Position numbers and translations under genes: made by a program. Of a DNA stretch of 64,000 bases, positions 44,077 to 55,266 are shown piece after piece. The notes beneath the pieces were generated by a model. The model was not told the origin of the DNA, ran no database searches, and worked only from the letters and a program-made list of their open reading frames with translations. This stretch comes from Priapulus caudatus (lineage: Eukaryota > Priapulida > Priapulimorpha > Priapulimorphida > Priapulidae), in assembly GCF_000485595.1 (NCBI RefSeq), contig NW_014577414.1, positions 111,703-175,702 on the forward strand, given 5' to 3'. Each line of letters opens with the position of its first letter. Position 1 is the first letter of the stretch.

Positions 44077-44895
44077 CAGGAGTCTATCAATAGGAGTAAG
44101 ACAGACTGAAACCGGCAAAATTCAACATTTAGTTGCCTTAGTCTACCTATGATTTATTGTGTTTAACTCGATAAACTTGAGCTCAAATCTTACCTTAATC
44201 ATTAAACTAATGCCGTGTCTAATCGTTGGTCTCACAAAAATGACAAATCGGGAGATATCGGTCCAAACGTACAATGTGGTTTTTGAAAGTTCTACAGCAT
44301 TTTCAACAACTGTGAACCGAAACATAAGGGCAATGCTTTTGAAAGCTCTCTATCGCTTAGCAATGCAAACATAGCAAACAACTAGCGAGGTTTGCTAGGG
44401 ATTTCGGAAAGTTAAACACGACTTGGTGTTATTGATACTATTTACATTAGAAATAAAAAATTTCACATGTTTAGTATTTTTATCCATTTTATTTTTTCTT
44501 AACAATATCGTTCATAACATGTAATTACTGTCATTCGACATGGCCTATAATAACAACAAGGCGTGTTTAACTTTCCGAAATCCCTGGCAAACCTCGCTAG
44601 TTGTTTGCATGCTAAGCGATAGAGGGCTTTCAAAAGCATTGCCCTTGTGTTTCGGTTCACAGTTGTTGAAAATGCGGTATAACTTTCAAAAACCACATTG
44701 TACGTTTGGACCAATATCTCCCGATTTGTCATTTTTGTGAGACCAACGATTAGACACGGCATTAGTTTAATGATTAAGGTAAGATTTTAGCTCAAGTTTA
44801 TCGAGTTAAACACAATAAATCATAGGTAGACTAAGGCAACTAAATGTTGAATTTTGCCGGTTTCAGTCTGTCTTACTCCTATTGATAGACTCCTG
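44077..44895. mobile_element. 819-bp foldback element with 7-bp target duplication
   Basis: Two arms of about 350 bp (44077-44432 and 44556-44895) are near-perfect inverse complements, starting CAGGAGTCTATCAATAG and ending CTATTGATAGACTCCTG; a loop of about 120 bp separates them. Flanks are atctgat on both sides (44070-44076, 44896-44902). Both arms give the same short open frame (MPCLIVGLTKMTNREI...), which only mirrors the inverted repeat. No transposase. The ends and a 7-bp duplication do not point to one superfamily; a CAG start with a 7-8 bp duplication would suit a hAT relative. Confidence 0.9.
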
Positions 44896-45056
44896 ATCTG
44901 ATGGCAGTGCCAGTGGGTCAGGGGTTTCAGCTGAGACAAGGCAAGTCTCACAATGCAGCTGGTGCTTCTTGGCCTTACCCACATAGTAGCCAGCAAGGTA
45001 ATATAAGCTGTTTAACTCAGATTTGTCCAAATTGGGTTTGTCACTACAGAAGATTA
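44896..45056 (-). pseudogene. DNA-transposase C-terminal fragment (THAP9/P-element-like)
   Basis: The minus-strand frame reads KSELNSLYYLAGYYVGKAKK then HCETCLVSAE. The pattern (L)xYxAGYxxxK...C(x)xC is the conserved C-terminal helix-plus-Cys motif seen in several animal transposases related to THAP9/P elements and in other cut-and-paste families. The upstream edge (cttctgtag, minus strand) looks like a splice acceptor. It is truncated by the foldback element on its 3' side. Family assignment is tentative. Confidence 0.5.
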
Positions 45057-45304
45057 TATCTACAATACAGTACAGTACAGTCAGTAAGGGTGATCGAGCT
45101 GGACACATAATGGCGTTCACGAACCACGGGACCAAGAAAAACTGGGACCCCCATAAGCGAGTTTGGTCTCTCGTGCGCACAACGAATCATGGGAAATGTC
45201 AAAGGTCATTTGGGATGAACAAGTAACGTTGCAAACGCATAAACTGTGTGTAAACGTAACGTTTTCGGTCTGAGTTTTCGTCTTCTTAGTATCTTATATT
45301 GGTT

Positions 45305-45428
45305 ATGGCTGACGCAAATGACACTGGATGATTCTCTACGATGGCAACCCGATGCTTTGAAGCATTTTTTAGTGGACCAGTGGTTGAAAAAGACGGGACA
45401 AAAAGACGAACTCGTTGCTCTTGCTTAC
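45305..45428 (+). pseudogene. SAP-like domain fragment
   Basis: ATG at 45305 (MADAND) then, after a frameshift, LRWQPDALKHFLVDQWLK and TGQKDELVALAYA. The spacing LxxxLxxxxLxxxGxKxELxALxxA is a SAP helix-extension-helix, which binds AT-rich DNA, and occurs at the N-terminus of many uncharacterised invertebrate proteins associated with mobile DNA. A MULE MITE interrupts it at 45429; after removing the MITE and one target duplication it continues GCA TAG (AYAA-stop). Confidence 0.5.
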
Positions 45429-46043
45429 GCTGATAAGGTCTATGTCCCCCAGGGTACTATCGGAGGGTATACCCTGGTTACGGTTCGATATATTGGAAAG
45501 TACCTTGGGGTACTATACGATATTTCGCTGCGTACCCTGCATTGTCCCACCATACCCTAACTTTCAGCCAACTGATTTCGTAATACATACACTCTGTCAA
45601 GTTACCACATCACATAGAAGAAACCTCAAAACATCGCAATCCAATAAAAATGTATGCTATGTTTGACTATATTTTTCTTTTTTTCCTTTTTCATATATTC
45701 ATATTTTCATTTTCATATTCATTTTCATATCATTTAAATATTCATGATCTGAGAGAAATCTTTCCAAATGTACACCACCAACGGTCACAACAGTGCTATC
45801 AACCTGCATGTTGCATAATTACACGGTGATACATACAATTTCCAGAAGAAATGCGAATACTGAAATGAATATTTTGCGGGAACGGACCGGAAACAAGGAA
45901 CAGGAGCATAAAGTCAGGGTACGGTGGGACAATGCAGGGTATGCAGCAACATATCGTATAGTACCCTGATGTACTTTCCGATATATCGAACCGTACCCAG
46001 GGTACCCTCTGATAGTACCCTGGGGGACATAGACCCTATCAGC
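45429..46043. mobile_element. MULE-type MITE, 9-bp target duplication
   Basis: Terminal inverted repeats of about 133 bp start GCTGATA(A/G)GGTCTATGTC and pair across 45429-45561 and 45911-46043. A perfect 9-bp duplication cttgcttac flanks it (45420-45428, 46044-46052). Long TIRs with a 9-bp duplication are the Mutator-like signature. The 350-bp interior is AT-rich and non-coding. Confidence 0.92.
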
Positions 46044-46077
46044 CTTGCTTACGCTGCATAGTACATGAAGAAGTCCC

Positions 46078-46358
46078 TGCGCCACTACATGTATGTTCGC
46101 CTATACATGTATAGTGACAATTGTGTATTACGGGAGTAACATGACCAATGGTCTGTTAGAGTACAGTACAGTACAGTACAGTACAGTACAGTACCTCCCT
46201 TGCTTCGTGACTGCGGGTCAGCTGACCGTACACGTGATCGCGTCGTCTTGGACCCGCCTTCTTATTGCTAGGAGTTTCGGCGAGTTCGAGTCATACTGCA
46301 TTTGTGAACTTTATAAAGGTATGAACTTTCATCTATATTACGTTTGTGTACTGGCGCT
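46078..46358 (+). repeat. LTR-F 5' LTR
   Basis: Contains an (agtac)n run at 46158-46193 that is present in both LTRs, and the block ccgtacacgtgatcgcgtcg. It differs from the 3' LTR by a few substitutions and by small indels (cctccc against cttatctccc, ccttctt against catatatt). Confidence 0.9.
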
Positions 46359-46513
46359 GGGGGTCAAAGGTCAAAGGTCAAGACTATTTGAACTGGATAA
46401 CCATTCGTACGCAACGTGTAGCTGTCAATGCATAGGTGAACCGCTTTGACAATAGCCGTGTTGTGTTCGTACCTAGTTTTCGTTGGGTATCCTATCATTG
46501 CCCGTACGTCAGT

Positions 46514-47230
46514 ATGGCTGGAGTTCGAGCTCCAAAACAGTGGTGCTTAACAAAACATGAAACTATTACGTCTTTCGAAGCTTGGAGGCAAAATTTACAG
46601 TATAACACTATCGCTAGACCAGAACTTTGCTGATTTCTGGTGGATGACTCCACATGGCTAAAAAACAAATGCAAACCCACTACGTGGACTTGTCGACGAT
46701 GAAGAGGCAGGGCCTAAAGAAAAGCGTCGAACTGCAGCTCAAAAAATTACACACTGAGCTTATGCTAGGCCAGGTTGCTAATTACTGCCCCATTATTTCT
46801 CGGAATACTATTGTGAAAAATTATACGTCTGTGAAGAATATCTGGCAATCTATCAGACAGCATTTTGGGTTCCAATCAACTGGTGCACATTTTATAGACT
46901 TTAATGCAGTACATCTACAGGCCGATGAAAGACCAGAAGATCTATTCCAGCGACTTACAAGCTTCGTGAAGATAATCTCCTCCAATCGGATGGAAACATC
47001 AGACACCATGGTGAGATTCCAGCTGATGATAAGAAATGACACCATCTTTAGAGAACTTTGTGACATTAACATGGTTACGTTTGATACATCCTGATTTACC
47101 TACATTAGTGAAACAGCGATATGGAACGCGAGTTACGTTCACAAAATTAGCTTCCCTTAAACCGGAGATATCTCAAGCTCTTGACAGCCTTATGGACGAA
47201 ATTCACTCTGCTGGCAGATGCTAAGGTTTT
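46514..47230 (+). pseudogene. LTR-F gag
   Basis: ATG at 46514: [20 protein letters not shown] then [10 protein letters not shown], a TGA after [14 protein letters not shown] in the same frame, then a shift to the frame 46654-47094 ([50 protein letters not shown]) and another shift to [20 protein letters not shown] and [14 protein letters not shown]. This is the Gag of a Gypsy lineage with a large [22 protein letters not shown] core. A zinc knuckle start VCKQAGR lies at 47321, at the beginning of the next frame. Four frames, clearly inactive. Confidence 0.9.
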
Positions 47231-47320
47231 ACGTACTGCTTTTACAGAAGGTCACAGGAAAAATCGACATACTCTGGCAGACGTGATAGAAGTGCACGTG
47301 TACAAAATAAATCGTGTATA

Positions 47321-48562
47321 GTGTGCAAACAAGCTGGCCGCCTTACCAACACTTCCTCAGTAGCTGTAAATTTTTTGCCGGAAGCTGATCGCAAGTATAT
47401 GTCTAAGGCCAGACAATCCGTAGCAGTCGACGAGATATCAGGGAGTGAAGGTGAAAATGAAGACACAATATTTACTACACACCCAGATACCCATAAAGAA
47501 CAGAAGATACATATGGCAGCTTCTCGTCGAGTATCAACCAAACAAGTCGCGTACCTTAGGGCATTTTATCATCACGTTCCGCTTCAATTAACATTGGACA
47601 CTGGGGCAGAGATCAGTATGATAAAGGCATCTACTGCAGAACACATCGGCGCATACATAAAGAAAAGCAATCAAAGTGCTCTCCAAGCAGATGGAGTTAC
47701 ACCTCTAGGTGTCATTGGGGAAACCCATCTGACGGTGAAGAGAAACGATATAGATTTACATCTAGAAGCTCTGGTTGTGCAAGACCTAGACGTGGACATT
47801 CTTGCAGGTATACCATTTTTGGATGCAAATGACATCTCTATCAGACCAGCTAAACACGAAATCATTATTGCTGGACGTGATCGAGCGTCCTATGGCCAAG
47901 TTGCATCAAAAAACAATCAAAGTCGAGTACGACGGACACAAGCCTTCGTAGTAAGGGCGAAATCAGCATCGACAGTGTGTGTGCCTGGCTGTTACGTGGA
48001 AGTCCCGACTCCAATTGACATTGATCCTGATAGTGTAATATCTCTAGAACCGCATTCAGATCGTCCTGCTAGTGTGAAAGAATGGCCACATCCCCACATT
48101 ACGGAATCTATTGGTGGGAAGATTCGTATTTTAAATAATACAACAGAACCTCAACATCTGCGACGAAATGAACACTTTTGTAAAATTAGGGCAACTTGCA
48201 CAATCCAAACCGACGACCAGTCGAGTATAATAAACCAGCCTACACCCAGTTTGCCTTCAGCCATAAGCTCCAGTTTGATCAAGTTAGATCCTGATAACAT
48301 TCTATCTGAACAGATACAAGGTCAATTCAGAGACATGCTGTCCCGATTTGAGGGTGTATTTAGTCCTGAGTATCGTGGATACAATGGTGCTAACGGACCA
48401 TTCGAAGCTATTGTAAATATGGGCCCAACTCAGCCCCCTCAGAGAAAAGGCAGGGTACCACAATATGCAAGGAACAAATTAGTAGAGCTGCAAGAAACAA
48501 ATTTGACGAGCTCGAGGCTCAGGGGGTTTTCCGTCGCCCCGAAGATCTTGGGATCAGTGTAG
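47321..48562 (+). pseudogene. LTR-F protease and RT N-terminal part
   Basis: Longest intact frame of the element, 413 codons. Gag/protease linker with acidic SGSEGENED, then LRAFYHHVPLQLTLDTGAEI, i.e. the aspartic protease active site LDTGA, and VDILAGIPFLDAND at its C-terminal end (family IxGxxFL). A spacer leads to [20 protein letters not shown] and [16 protein letters not shown], the RT entry segment. A one-base shift in [11 protein letters not shown]-like sequence ends it at 48560-48562. Confidence 0.9.
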
Positions 48563-49310
48563 AATACCTCAACCCATCATTCCTTGTGAAGAAATCATCT
48601 GGAGGCTTTCGTTTAGTTACCGCTTTTGCCGACGTTGGACGTTATTGCAAACCACAGCCCTCCCTTATGCCAGATGTAGACTCTACACTTCGCACTATCG
48701 CACAGTGGAAGTATATCATTGCAACAGACCTCACAAGTGCTTTCTACCAGATCCCGTTATCAAAGACATCTATGAAATACTGTGGAGTTGCTACCCCTTT
48801 CGTGTGTGCGTGTTTACACAAGGTGTGCAATGGGCATGCCTGGTTCGGAAACTGCATGGAAGAGCTAATGAGCAGAGTTCTTGAGCTGTATCCAGGATGG
48901 CTGTGTGGCTAAGTTGGCAGATGACTTGTATTGTGGAGGAAACAGCCCGGTAGAGTTATTGGTCAACTGGGAGCGAGTTTTATCTGCTCTAGACAGGTCT
49001 GGTTTGTGTCTGTCTCCTTCAAAGACAGTTATTTGTCCAAAGACCACTAACATCTTGGGTTGGGTCTGGTCACAAGGAACACTGTCTGCTAGTCCACATA
49101 GGATTGCAGTTTTGTCTTCATGTCCTCACCAGAAACTGTCAAGGCCTACGGTCCTTCCTTGGAGCATACAAATGCTAGCTCGTGTACTACCCGGATGCTC
49201 GCATTTATTATCTCCACTAGAAGACATTACAGCTGGTCGACTGTCTGCAGACAAGATTGTGTGGAACGATACAGGTTGTGAACATTTCGCTCGGTCCAGA
49301 AATCTTTGAA
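48510..49310 (+). pseudogene. LTR-F reverse transcriptase
   Basis: Frame 48586-48912: [20 protein letters not shown] and [20 protein letters not shown] (first catalytic Asp), [10 protein letters not shown]. Then a shift to 48881-49309: [19 protein letters not shown] (catalytic ADD box), CLSPSKTVICPKTTNILGWV (thumb). Active-site aspartates are retained; loss is by frameshift. The thumb end has a further shift at about 49310. Confidence 0.9.
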
Positions 49311-49349
49311 TTCTCACAAGAGCATCTCACTACCTAGGTCTTCCGACAG

Positions 49350-49680
49350 CTTTGGATCGTGACAGACGGATCTGTGAACAATCGTGGAGATGGGGCTACA
49401 TTCTATGTAACCAGGAATAACAAGCTGCTGTTAGCAGGGTTTTTCAGTGCTAAGCTCAGGAAACATCAGGTCACGTGGCTTCCATGTGAAATTGAAGCGT
49501 TATCAATCGCTGCTGCAGTTAGGCATTTTAGCCCATACATCATACAGTCTGAGCACACCCTGTATTTGCTCACAGACAGCAAACCTGTACTCAAGCTTTG
49601 AGAAATTGTGTCGTGGTGAGTTTTCTGCTAGTTCCGGTGTGTTACTTCATTCTTGTCAGTTGTGAGCAGATACCAAGTCT
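49350..49680 (+). pseudogene. LTR-F RNase H
   Basis: Frame from 49347: [20 protein letters not shown] (first Asp), [18 protein letters not shown] (Glu), and [14 protein letters not shown] (second Asp), then a frameshift at 49601. The following frame has QVCIRHLAGSVNIPSDFASR, the HxxGxxNxxxDxxSR closing segment, near 49671-49735. Confidence 0.88.
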
Positions 49681-50660
49681 GTATACGACATCTCGCGGGA
49701 TCTGTGAACATTCCCTCTGACTTTGCGAGTCGAAACGCTCTAGAGTGTTGTGAACCACGATGCCAGATTTGCAATTTCATCACCCGCACTGAAGATTCTG
49801 TTGTTCGAGCAGTCAACATTCACGACCTACTGGAGAAAAATTCTAGATTGCCATTCACTACTCGATCATCATGGAGTGATATTCAATCTGAGTGCCCAGA
49901 CTTGCGCCGCACACATGCTCATCTCCAGCAGGGTACGCGCCCATCCAAAAAAATAACTAACATTAAAGACGTCAAAAGGTACCTAAACACAGTCACCATT
50001 GCCAAATGGGTTGTTAGTAGTCCGTAGGTGTGATCCACTGCTACCTCCGGCAGATTTGATTGTTGTGCCACGAGGTGTGTTGCATGGTCTAGTGACGGCC
50101 TTACATATTAAACTAGACCACTTCGAAACACCAGTTACAACTCGTTATCAAACGTCACTTCTATGCGTTAGACATTAACAGAACTATCGACGCAGTATGC
50201 GACTCATGTCATGTATGTGCATCTTTGAAACAATTTCCAGACAGTCTAGTCGAGCAGTCCTCAGAGGATCCTCCCATATGCATTGGTATGTCATTTGCTG
50301 CTGACGTCATGAAACGCAATCGACAGTTAGTTCTAGTGATTAGGGAGACTGTTACATCATTCACAACTGCGTGCTTGATTGATGATGAGAAGAGAGACAC
50401 CTTGCGTGATAACCTAGCCAAGATGCTCATGGAGTTACATCCCCTTGAGGTCCCAGTGCGATTGTTCGAGTCGACCCCGCTCCAGGTTTTATGTCTATGC
50501 AAAATGATAACACGCTTAACCAGTTTAACTTTACAATAGAAGTGGGCAGAATAAAAAACGTTAACAAAATCCTGTAGCGGAAAAAGCTATTGCAGAAGTC
50601 GAAAGTGAACTTTTACGTCAGGAACCTGGGGAGACCCGTTTCCCCACTTGGATTGGCAGT
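49680..50660 (+). pseudogene. LTR-F integrase
   Basis: After RNase H comes CCEPRCQICNFITRTEDSVV. The HHCC module is split: LHGLVTALHIKLDH near 50090 and VCDSCHVCASLKQFPDSLVE near 50200-50240 (C-x2-C). The core: MSFAADVMKRNRQLVLVIRE (first Asp) and TVTSFTTACLIDDEKRDTLR in the frame 50225-50539, then RVDPAPGFMSM in a shifted frame (second Asp), NKNPVAEKAIAEVESELLRQ (Glu). At least four frame changes. DDE residues are all present. Confidence 0.88.
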
Positions 50661-51361
50661 GGCTGTGGCACGTCTTAATTCTCGAATTCGTGCAGAGGCT
50701 GTCAGCTCGAGAGATGTGGACACAGCGTAACCAATATTCACATGAACAACTGCCTATGGCAGACATGGACTTGATAACACAACAACACCAATCGCGTACA
50801 ACGAACCACGCGTACAGTGAAAGATCCAAGTGTCATAAATTTATGCGAGAAAAACCTGACATCACCGTTGGGGATCTTGTATACTTGTACTCGGACAAAA
50901 GTAAGCTACGAGCAAGAAGTCGGTATCTCGTCGTTTCCACAGATGGAGAATGGTGTTTCATAAAAAAATTCTCTGGCAGTCAATTGAGGCCTAGCTCCTA
51001 CAAAGTAAAGTTGTGCGAATGCTATCGCGTTCCAGGAGATTCAATAGACAGTTCCCACAAACAGGTCTTTGTTGACCCTGACAGTGATGAGGAAGATGCA
51101 GAAGACGCAGGAGAGGCTACACCCCCACACAGTGCTTCTCCACTGAAACCTGCTGTAGTACCATCACCCCTGATTCAACCACTGGACATGATGGACGCCA
51201 CTGATGAACTGCATATAGCTCCCCAAATAGCGCCATCAGATTTACATGCAAAATCTACACCACAATGTGTAAATGACGATACATCAATGTCGTGTGAACC
51301 TGACCAAGTAGAGGCTCCAACTACAAGACCACGACGTGCCCGGAAGCCCCAAAGTATTTGA
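50648..51361 (+). pseudogene. LTR-F pol C-terminal region
   Basis: 237-codon frame from within integrase: LSAREMWTQRNQYSHEQLPM, KPDITVGDLVYLYSDKSKLR (the GDxVxLxxDxxK strand of the integrase C-terminal SH3-like domain), RYLVVSTDGEWCFIKKFSGS, then an acidic low-complexity tail (DSDEEDAEDAGEATPP) and the basic end TRPRRARKPQSI before TGA at 51359-51361. The tail is typical for this lineage. Confidence 0.88.
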
Positions 51362-51503
51362 AAGCTATGTAACATAGTAGCTGTGCCGCTCAGCATCTGT
51401 ATATACGTTTGTTTACGTCAAGAAACTATGTACTGTAAAAATGTTGGTATTTCATATACCATTGTCAACCATTATTGTGCATGTGGAAGAAGAAAGAAGA
51501 GGT

Positions 51504-51790
51504 TGCGCCACTACATGTATGTTCGCCTATACATGTATAGTGACAATTGTGTATTACGGGAGTAACATGACCAATGGTCTGTTAGAGTACAGTACAGTAC
51601 AGTACAGTACAGTACAGTACTTATCTCCCTTGCTTCGTGACTGCGGGTCAGCTGACCGTACACGTGATCGCGTCGTCTTGGACCCGCCATATATTATTGC
51701 TAGGAGTTTCGGCGAGTTCGAATCATACTGCATTTGTTAACTTTATAAAGGTATGAACTTTCATCTATATTACGTTTGTGTACTGGCGCT
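51504..51790 (+). repeat. LTR-F 3' LTR
   Basis: 287 bp, begins TGCGCCACTAC after the purine tract, ends ACTGGCGCT. Contains (agtac)n at 51587-51620. Confidence 0.9.
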
Positions 51791-53284
51791 GCTACCGACG
51801 GCCGGTGAAGAAAAACGTCGTCATGCTGATCAAATAAAAATAGTACAATTATTGACTTAACTCGGGTGGTAATAACAGCTAGTACTAGTACTTGTAATAC
51901 TCGTGTGTGAAATTAGCAATATTTGTAACGTTTCCATTTCTCGAATACTTGTACATGTACTTTTCTAGTCGTGGTCATTTAGTCCATTAATTGAAATGTG
52001 TCTGGTGACATGGATAATGGTTCACAAAGCGTCTAACCACATTATCCTTCTTAATGATGACGATCTCACTGGTATTATGCACTCTGCTACAAAATTACTT
52101 CTGTCACAAACAATGTGGAGCGAAATAATAGAATCTTACATGGTTCTTCAACAATCACATCGTTGCTGAACTGGTTTTAGGAATATAAATGCAATACATC
52201 AGCCACATATTTTATTAAAACCAGTTTTTCGTGTTTAGTAGCACTATACATACCGCAGACATATACACAACATGTACACAACTGAGGAACGTAATAAGAG
52301 ATGAATTAACCAGATGTTTATAGTATATATATCATACATTTTAATTTTGTTTACTTGAAACAAAGTCAATATCAAATTGTACTTTTGAGATTCAACTCGA
52401 CATACGTACTATCCATATGTGTGACAACTTCTAAACATACATATGTATTCTACTATCCACTACATATGTATACATTATAAATATACATGGCTAATGTACA
52501 GTGAAACAATGGTTGATAAATGATTAAATGAAATGAAAGAAATTAAGAGTTGTATGAACTTCTGTACATTTACTGATTGAGATATGTAGGAAATATGCCA
52601 AATGTGCTGAGAGAGTTGTATGTTCTTTCACTTGAATATTTGCAAGAGTTGATCGTCTGAGAAGTAACCCCCCAATACAAATGATAGCATGCAACCCTCT
52701 ATCGTGTATAATGCAACCATGACATGCCACCTCATAAATATTCATCTAGCATGTTATTATCAATTATTGGCAATTCCAAAGCACCACGATTTTTCCCAAC
52801 ATATTATCTCTACATGGTGCATGAGGAATTATGAAAAAAAAACTAGACAGCAGATATACAAAACAAGATCCCGACATGCATCCTGGCGCTAATCCAGATA
52901 CACGTACAGTATAACTATTTGTAAATAGTCATTGTGGCTTGAAAACACTAATTCTCTTAAAATTGTTTATGCAAATGCAACTATACACTGGGCCTTCACA
53001 AACTAAATGTATAGTTCAGTACTGTTGGAAATCGGAAGCAAAACTAGAAAGTACGTATGAAACGCCGGTCAAAAAGTAAACATCGACTGTATATACTTTT
53101 CGACTATACGTATCGACTATATGCCGCTATAATTTGTTCGGGTTGAGTGTTTTTGAGCAAGAATCTCGCAAATATAGCTTTAACATGTTTCATTGTGCAT
53201 AGATTAATACACTTACAAAACATGTGGGCCACGTGGATTGTACATGTGCTACCGGAGCAACAGTGTGCAGCAAAGTACAGTGTA
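51791..53284. other. Unassigned AT-rich DNA
   Basis: No gene or repeat recognised; short open frames only. Confidence 0.4.
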
Positions 53285-53603
53285 CAGTGTTTCCCCTGCA
53301 TTGACACGTGTGAGGCGAGCCGCCTCGCTCAAATTCTCAGCCGCCACACAGAAATTTGTCCAAAACACCGCCTCGCTGACGAAGATCACTGTTCTTCCAT
53401 AGAACAGTACTTATAATGCACCAAAATAGCTTAGAATGTACCAAATTGCACCATTTCCTCCAAAATTTTCCAGGGGGCATTCCCACGGACCGCCTAGCTG
53501 GGCGAGCACCTGAGGTGCTCACTTTGCTAGGACCTCGACATGCGCAAAGACACCAAAAATAAATTCACCATCGCACAGACATTTTTGGTCAGGGGAAACA
53601 CTG
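53285..53603. mobile_element. hAT-type MITE
   Basis: Terminal inverted repeats CAGTGTTTCCCCTGCA (53285) and its inverse ending AGGGGAAACACTG (53603), the well-known hAT end CAGTG(T)TTCCC. The flanking octamers acagtgta and aggtagta are only partly alike, so the target duplication is eroded. The interior (319 bp total) has no transposase. Confidence 0.8.
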
Positions 53604-54357
53604 AGGTAGTATCTGCAAACATGAACTAGAAAGAAGGCACTTTCTAGGAACGGAATCCTCCGCATACGCGACCACTACACCTGTGATATTTTGTAGGCTG
53701 AGGTTGCTACTTGTAAGGGATGACATAACGTTGACCTTGGTTTTTTTTGTACTGAACTGATCGACTATCTGCCGGTGCTTTTTGTTTTTGGATGTTTACG
53801 TGCATGTATGTATGATATTCATTGTGGGATGTCATTTATTTATGGATGTCTTTTTGCTCCCTGAATTTGTTAATTCTAATAGAACAGAAATGCACATTCA
53901 GACATACATGTAACTTGCAAAGCAGATATATTGATTCATGTTTAATGAACATTTATCTACATGAACAAGGAGGAATATTAGACCTCTACATACATTGTAC
54001 AAGCAATTAAAACAATGAAAATGGGGGAAATGTATACGTGTATATTTGTATGAAAACTGGAAATGTGCAGTGTGCATGCTAAATGCATATAACTACGAAC
54101 TGGCTTCTTCTACAGCACAGTGAACACACTGCCCCACACAACACGCCTGGAACCCCCGCCCCGCGTTAGCAATGGTACGGTCCTTCCGCTATGACCCAGC
54201 ATTGGAAATATACTTAATGACAATATACTTAATTATTATATGATAATACGGTCAAGGTCACTCAGAATCAATAGGGTTCCAGCGCTCCATAAGATGCACA
54301 TGTGGACCAAGTTTGAAGTGTCTACCTCTTACGGTTGCAAAGATATCGAGCGGACAG

Positions 54358-54389
<32 letters not shown>

Positions 54390-55266
54390 ACCGCCACATA
54401 CAAACGAGCACGAAAACAATATCCTCCGCTGCACTACGTGCGGAGGATATTTATTCACGTTTAGATCCTCATTGCATTATATGCAGGCTGTTTATCACAT
54501 TGTTGTCTAGAAATTTGTGGTCCATTGTATTCGGGGGCGTAGATAGCAGGGGATGGGGGATATATCTCCCCCCACTTATTGAGGTGGGGGATGGCGTGTA
54601 TAATCATCACCCCTAGTTTCAGGAGGATAATGTGGGAAAATTCCATATTTTACAGACACTAAATACTGAACATTTATCTACAAATCCGTCATCGCTGTTC
54701 ATAGGCCTAGTCTCCTAATGTATTATTACGCAAATGGAAAGTGATATACATCTACTGTACAATGTCTGTAACTCGGTCCAAGAATGAAATTTATGACGGT
54801 TAATTTTGGGCGCATTCCCCATATACGATTTTTTTCAAAATACCCAAATCACGTCTTCTCACTGCTCACGAAAGTTAAATCCCCGCTTTATTTAAAATTA
54901 GAATAGTCCTATTGAGAGTTGGGATATTGAATTTTTACGGGGATTGAATGGGAAAAATTCATTTTCATCACACTGTTTTTGGGGAGATGGGGGTGCTGAG
55001 ATGGGGGGGGGGAGTATATTCCCGATTTTGTATAACGGGTGAAAATATGCACTTATTGGTTCAAATCTGGTTGTTTTTCTCATACTTTTTTTGTACAGTT
55101 TTAGCGTTTTTAGTAAATATGCATTTTATCAAAATTTCAGGGCGAGATGATTCCAGTGCTGTAGTTGTCAGTGGCGGATCCAGGGGGGGGGGGCGCACAA
55201 CAGTGATATTATTGTGATGAAGATTGTTTAATAATCTGGCCTCAGCGTGCAGGAAATTGCATCTAA
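53604..55266. other. Mostly unassigned DNA with simple repeats
   Basis: A (ca)n run lies at 54356-54390. At 55169 CAGTGGCGGATCCAGG plus a G run looks like a hAT-type left end with no partner. An imperfect palindrome ggggatatatctcccccc sits at 54557-54576. No exon recognised. Confidence 0.45.

Larger units (their letters stand above)
46078..51790 (+). mobile_element. LTR-F: full-length Gypsy retrotransposon, frameshifted
   Basis: LTRs at 46078-46358 (281 bp) and 51504-51790 (287 bp) start TGCGCCACTACATG and end with ACTGGCGCT. Between them lie gag, protease, RT, RNase H, integrase and a C-terminal domain in order, with a purine tract (gtggaagaagaaagaagagg) before the 3' LTR. At least eight frameshifts or stops break the coding. 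Flanks (gtccc and gctac) do not match, so the target duplication has been lost or the ends are off by a few bases. The sequence class, with KLADDLYCGG as RT box, is widespread in marine invertebrates (family recollection). Confidence 0.92.

Noticed and set aside
44159-44762. Two similar ORFs on opposite strands (MPCLIVGLTKMTNREI...)
   Set aside because: They are the two arms of the foldback element read in opposite directions, not two genes.
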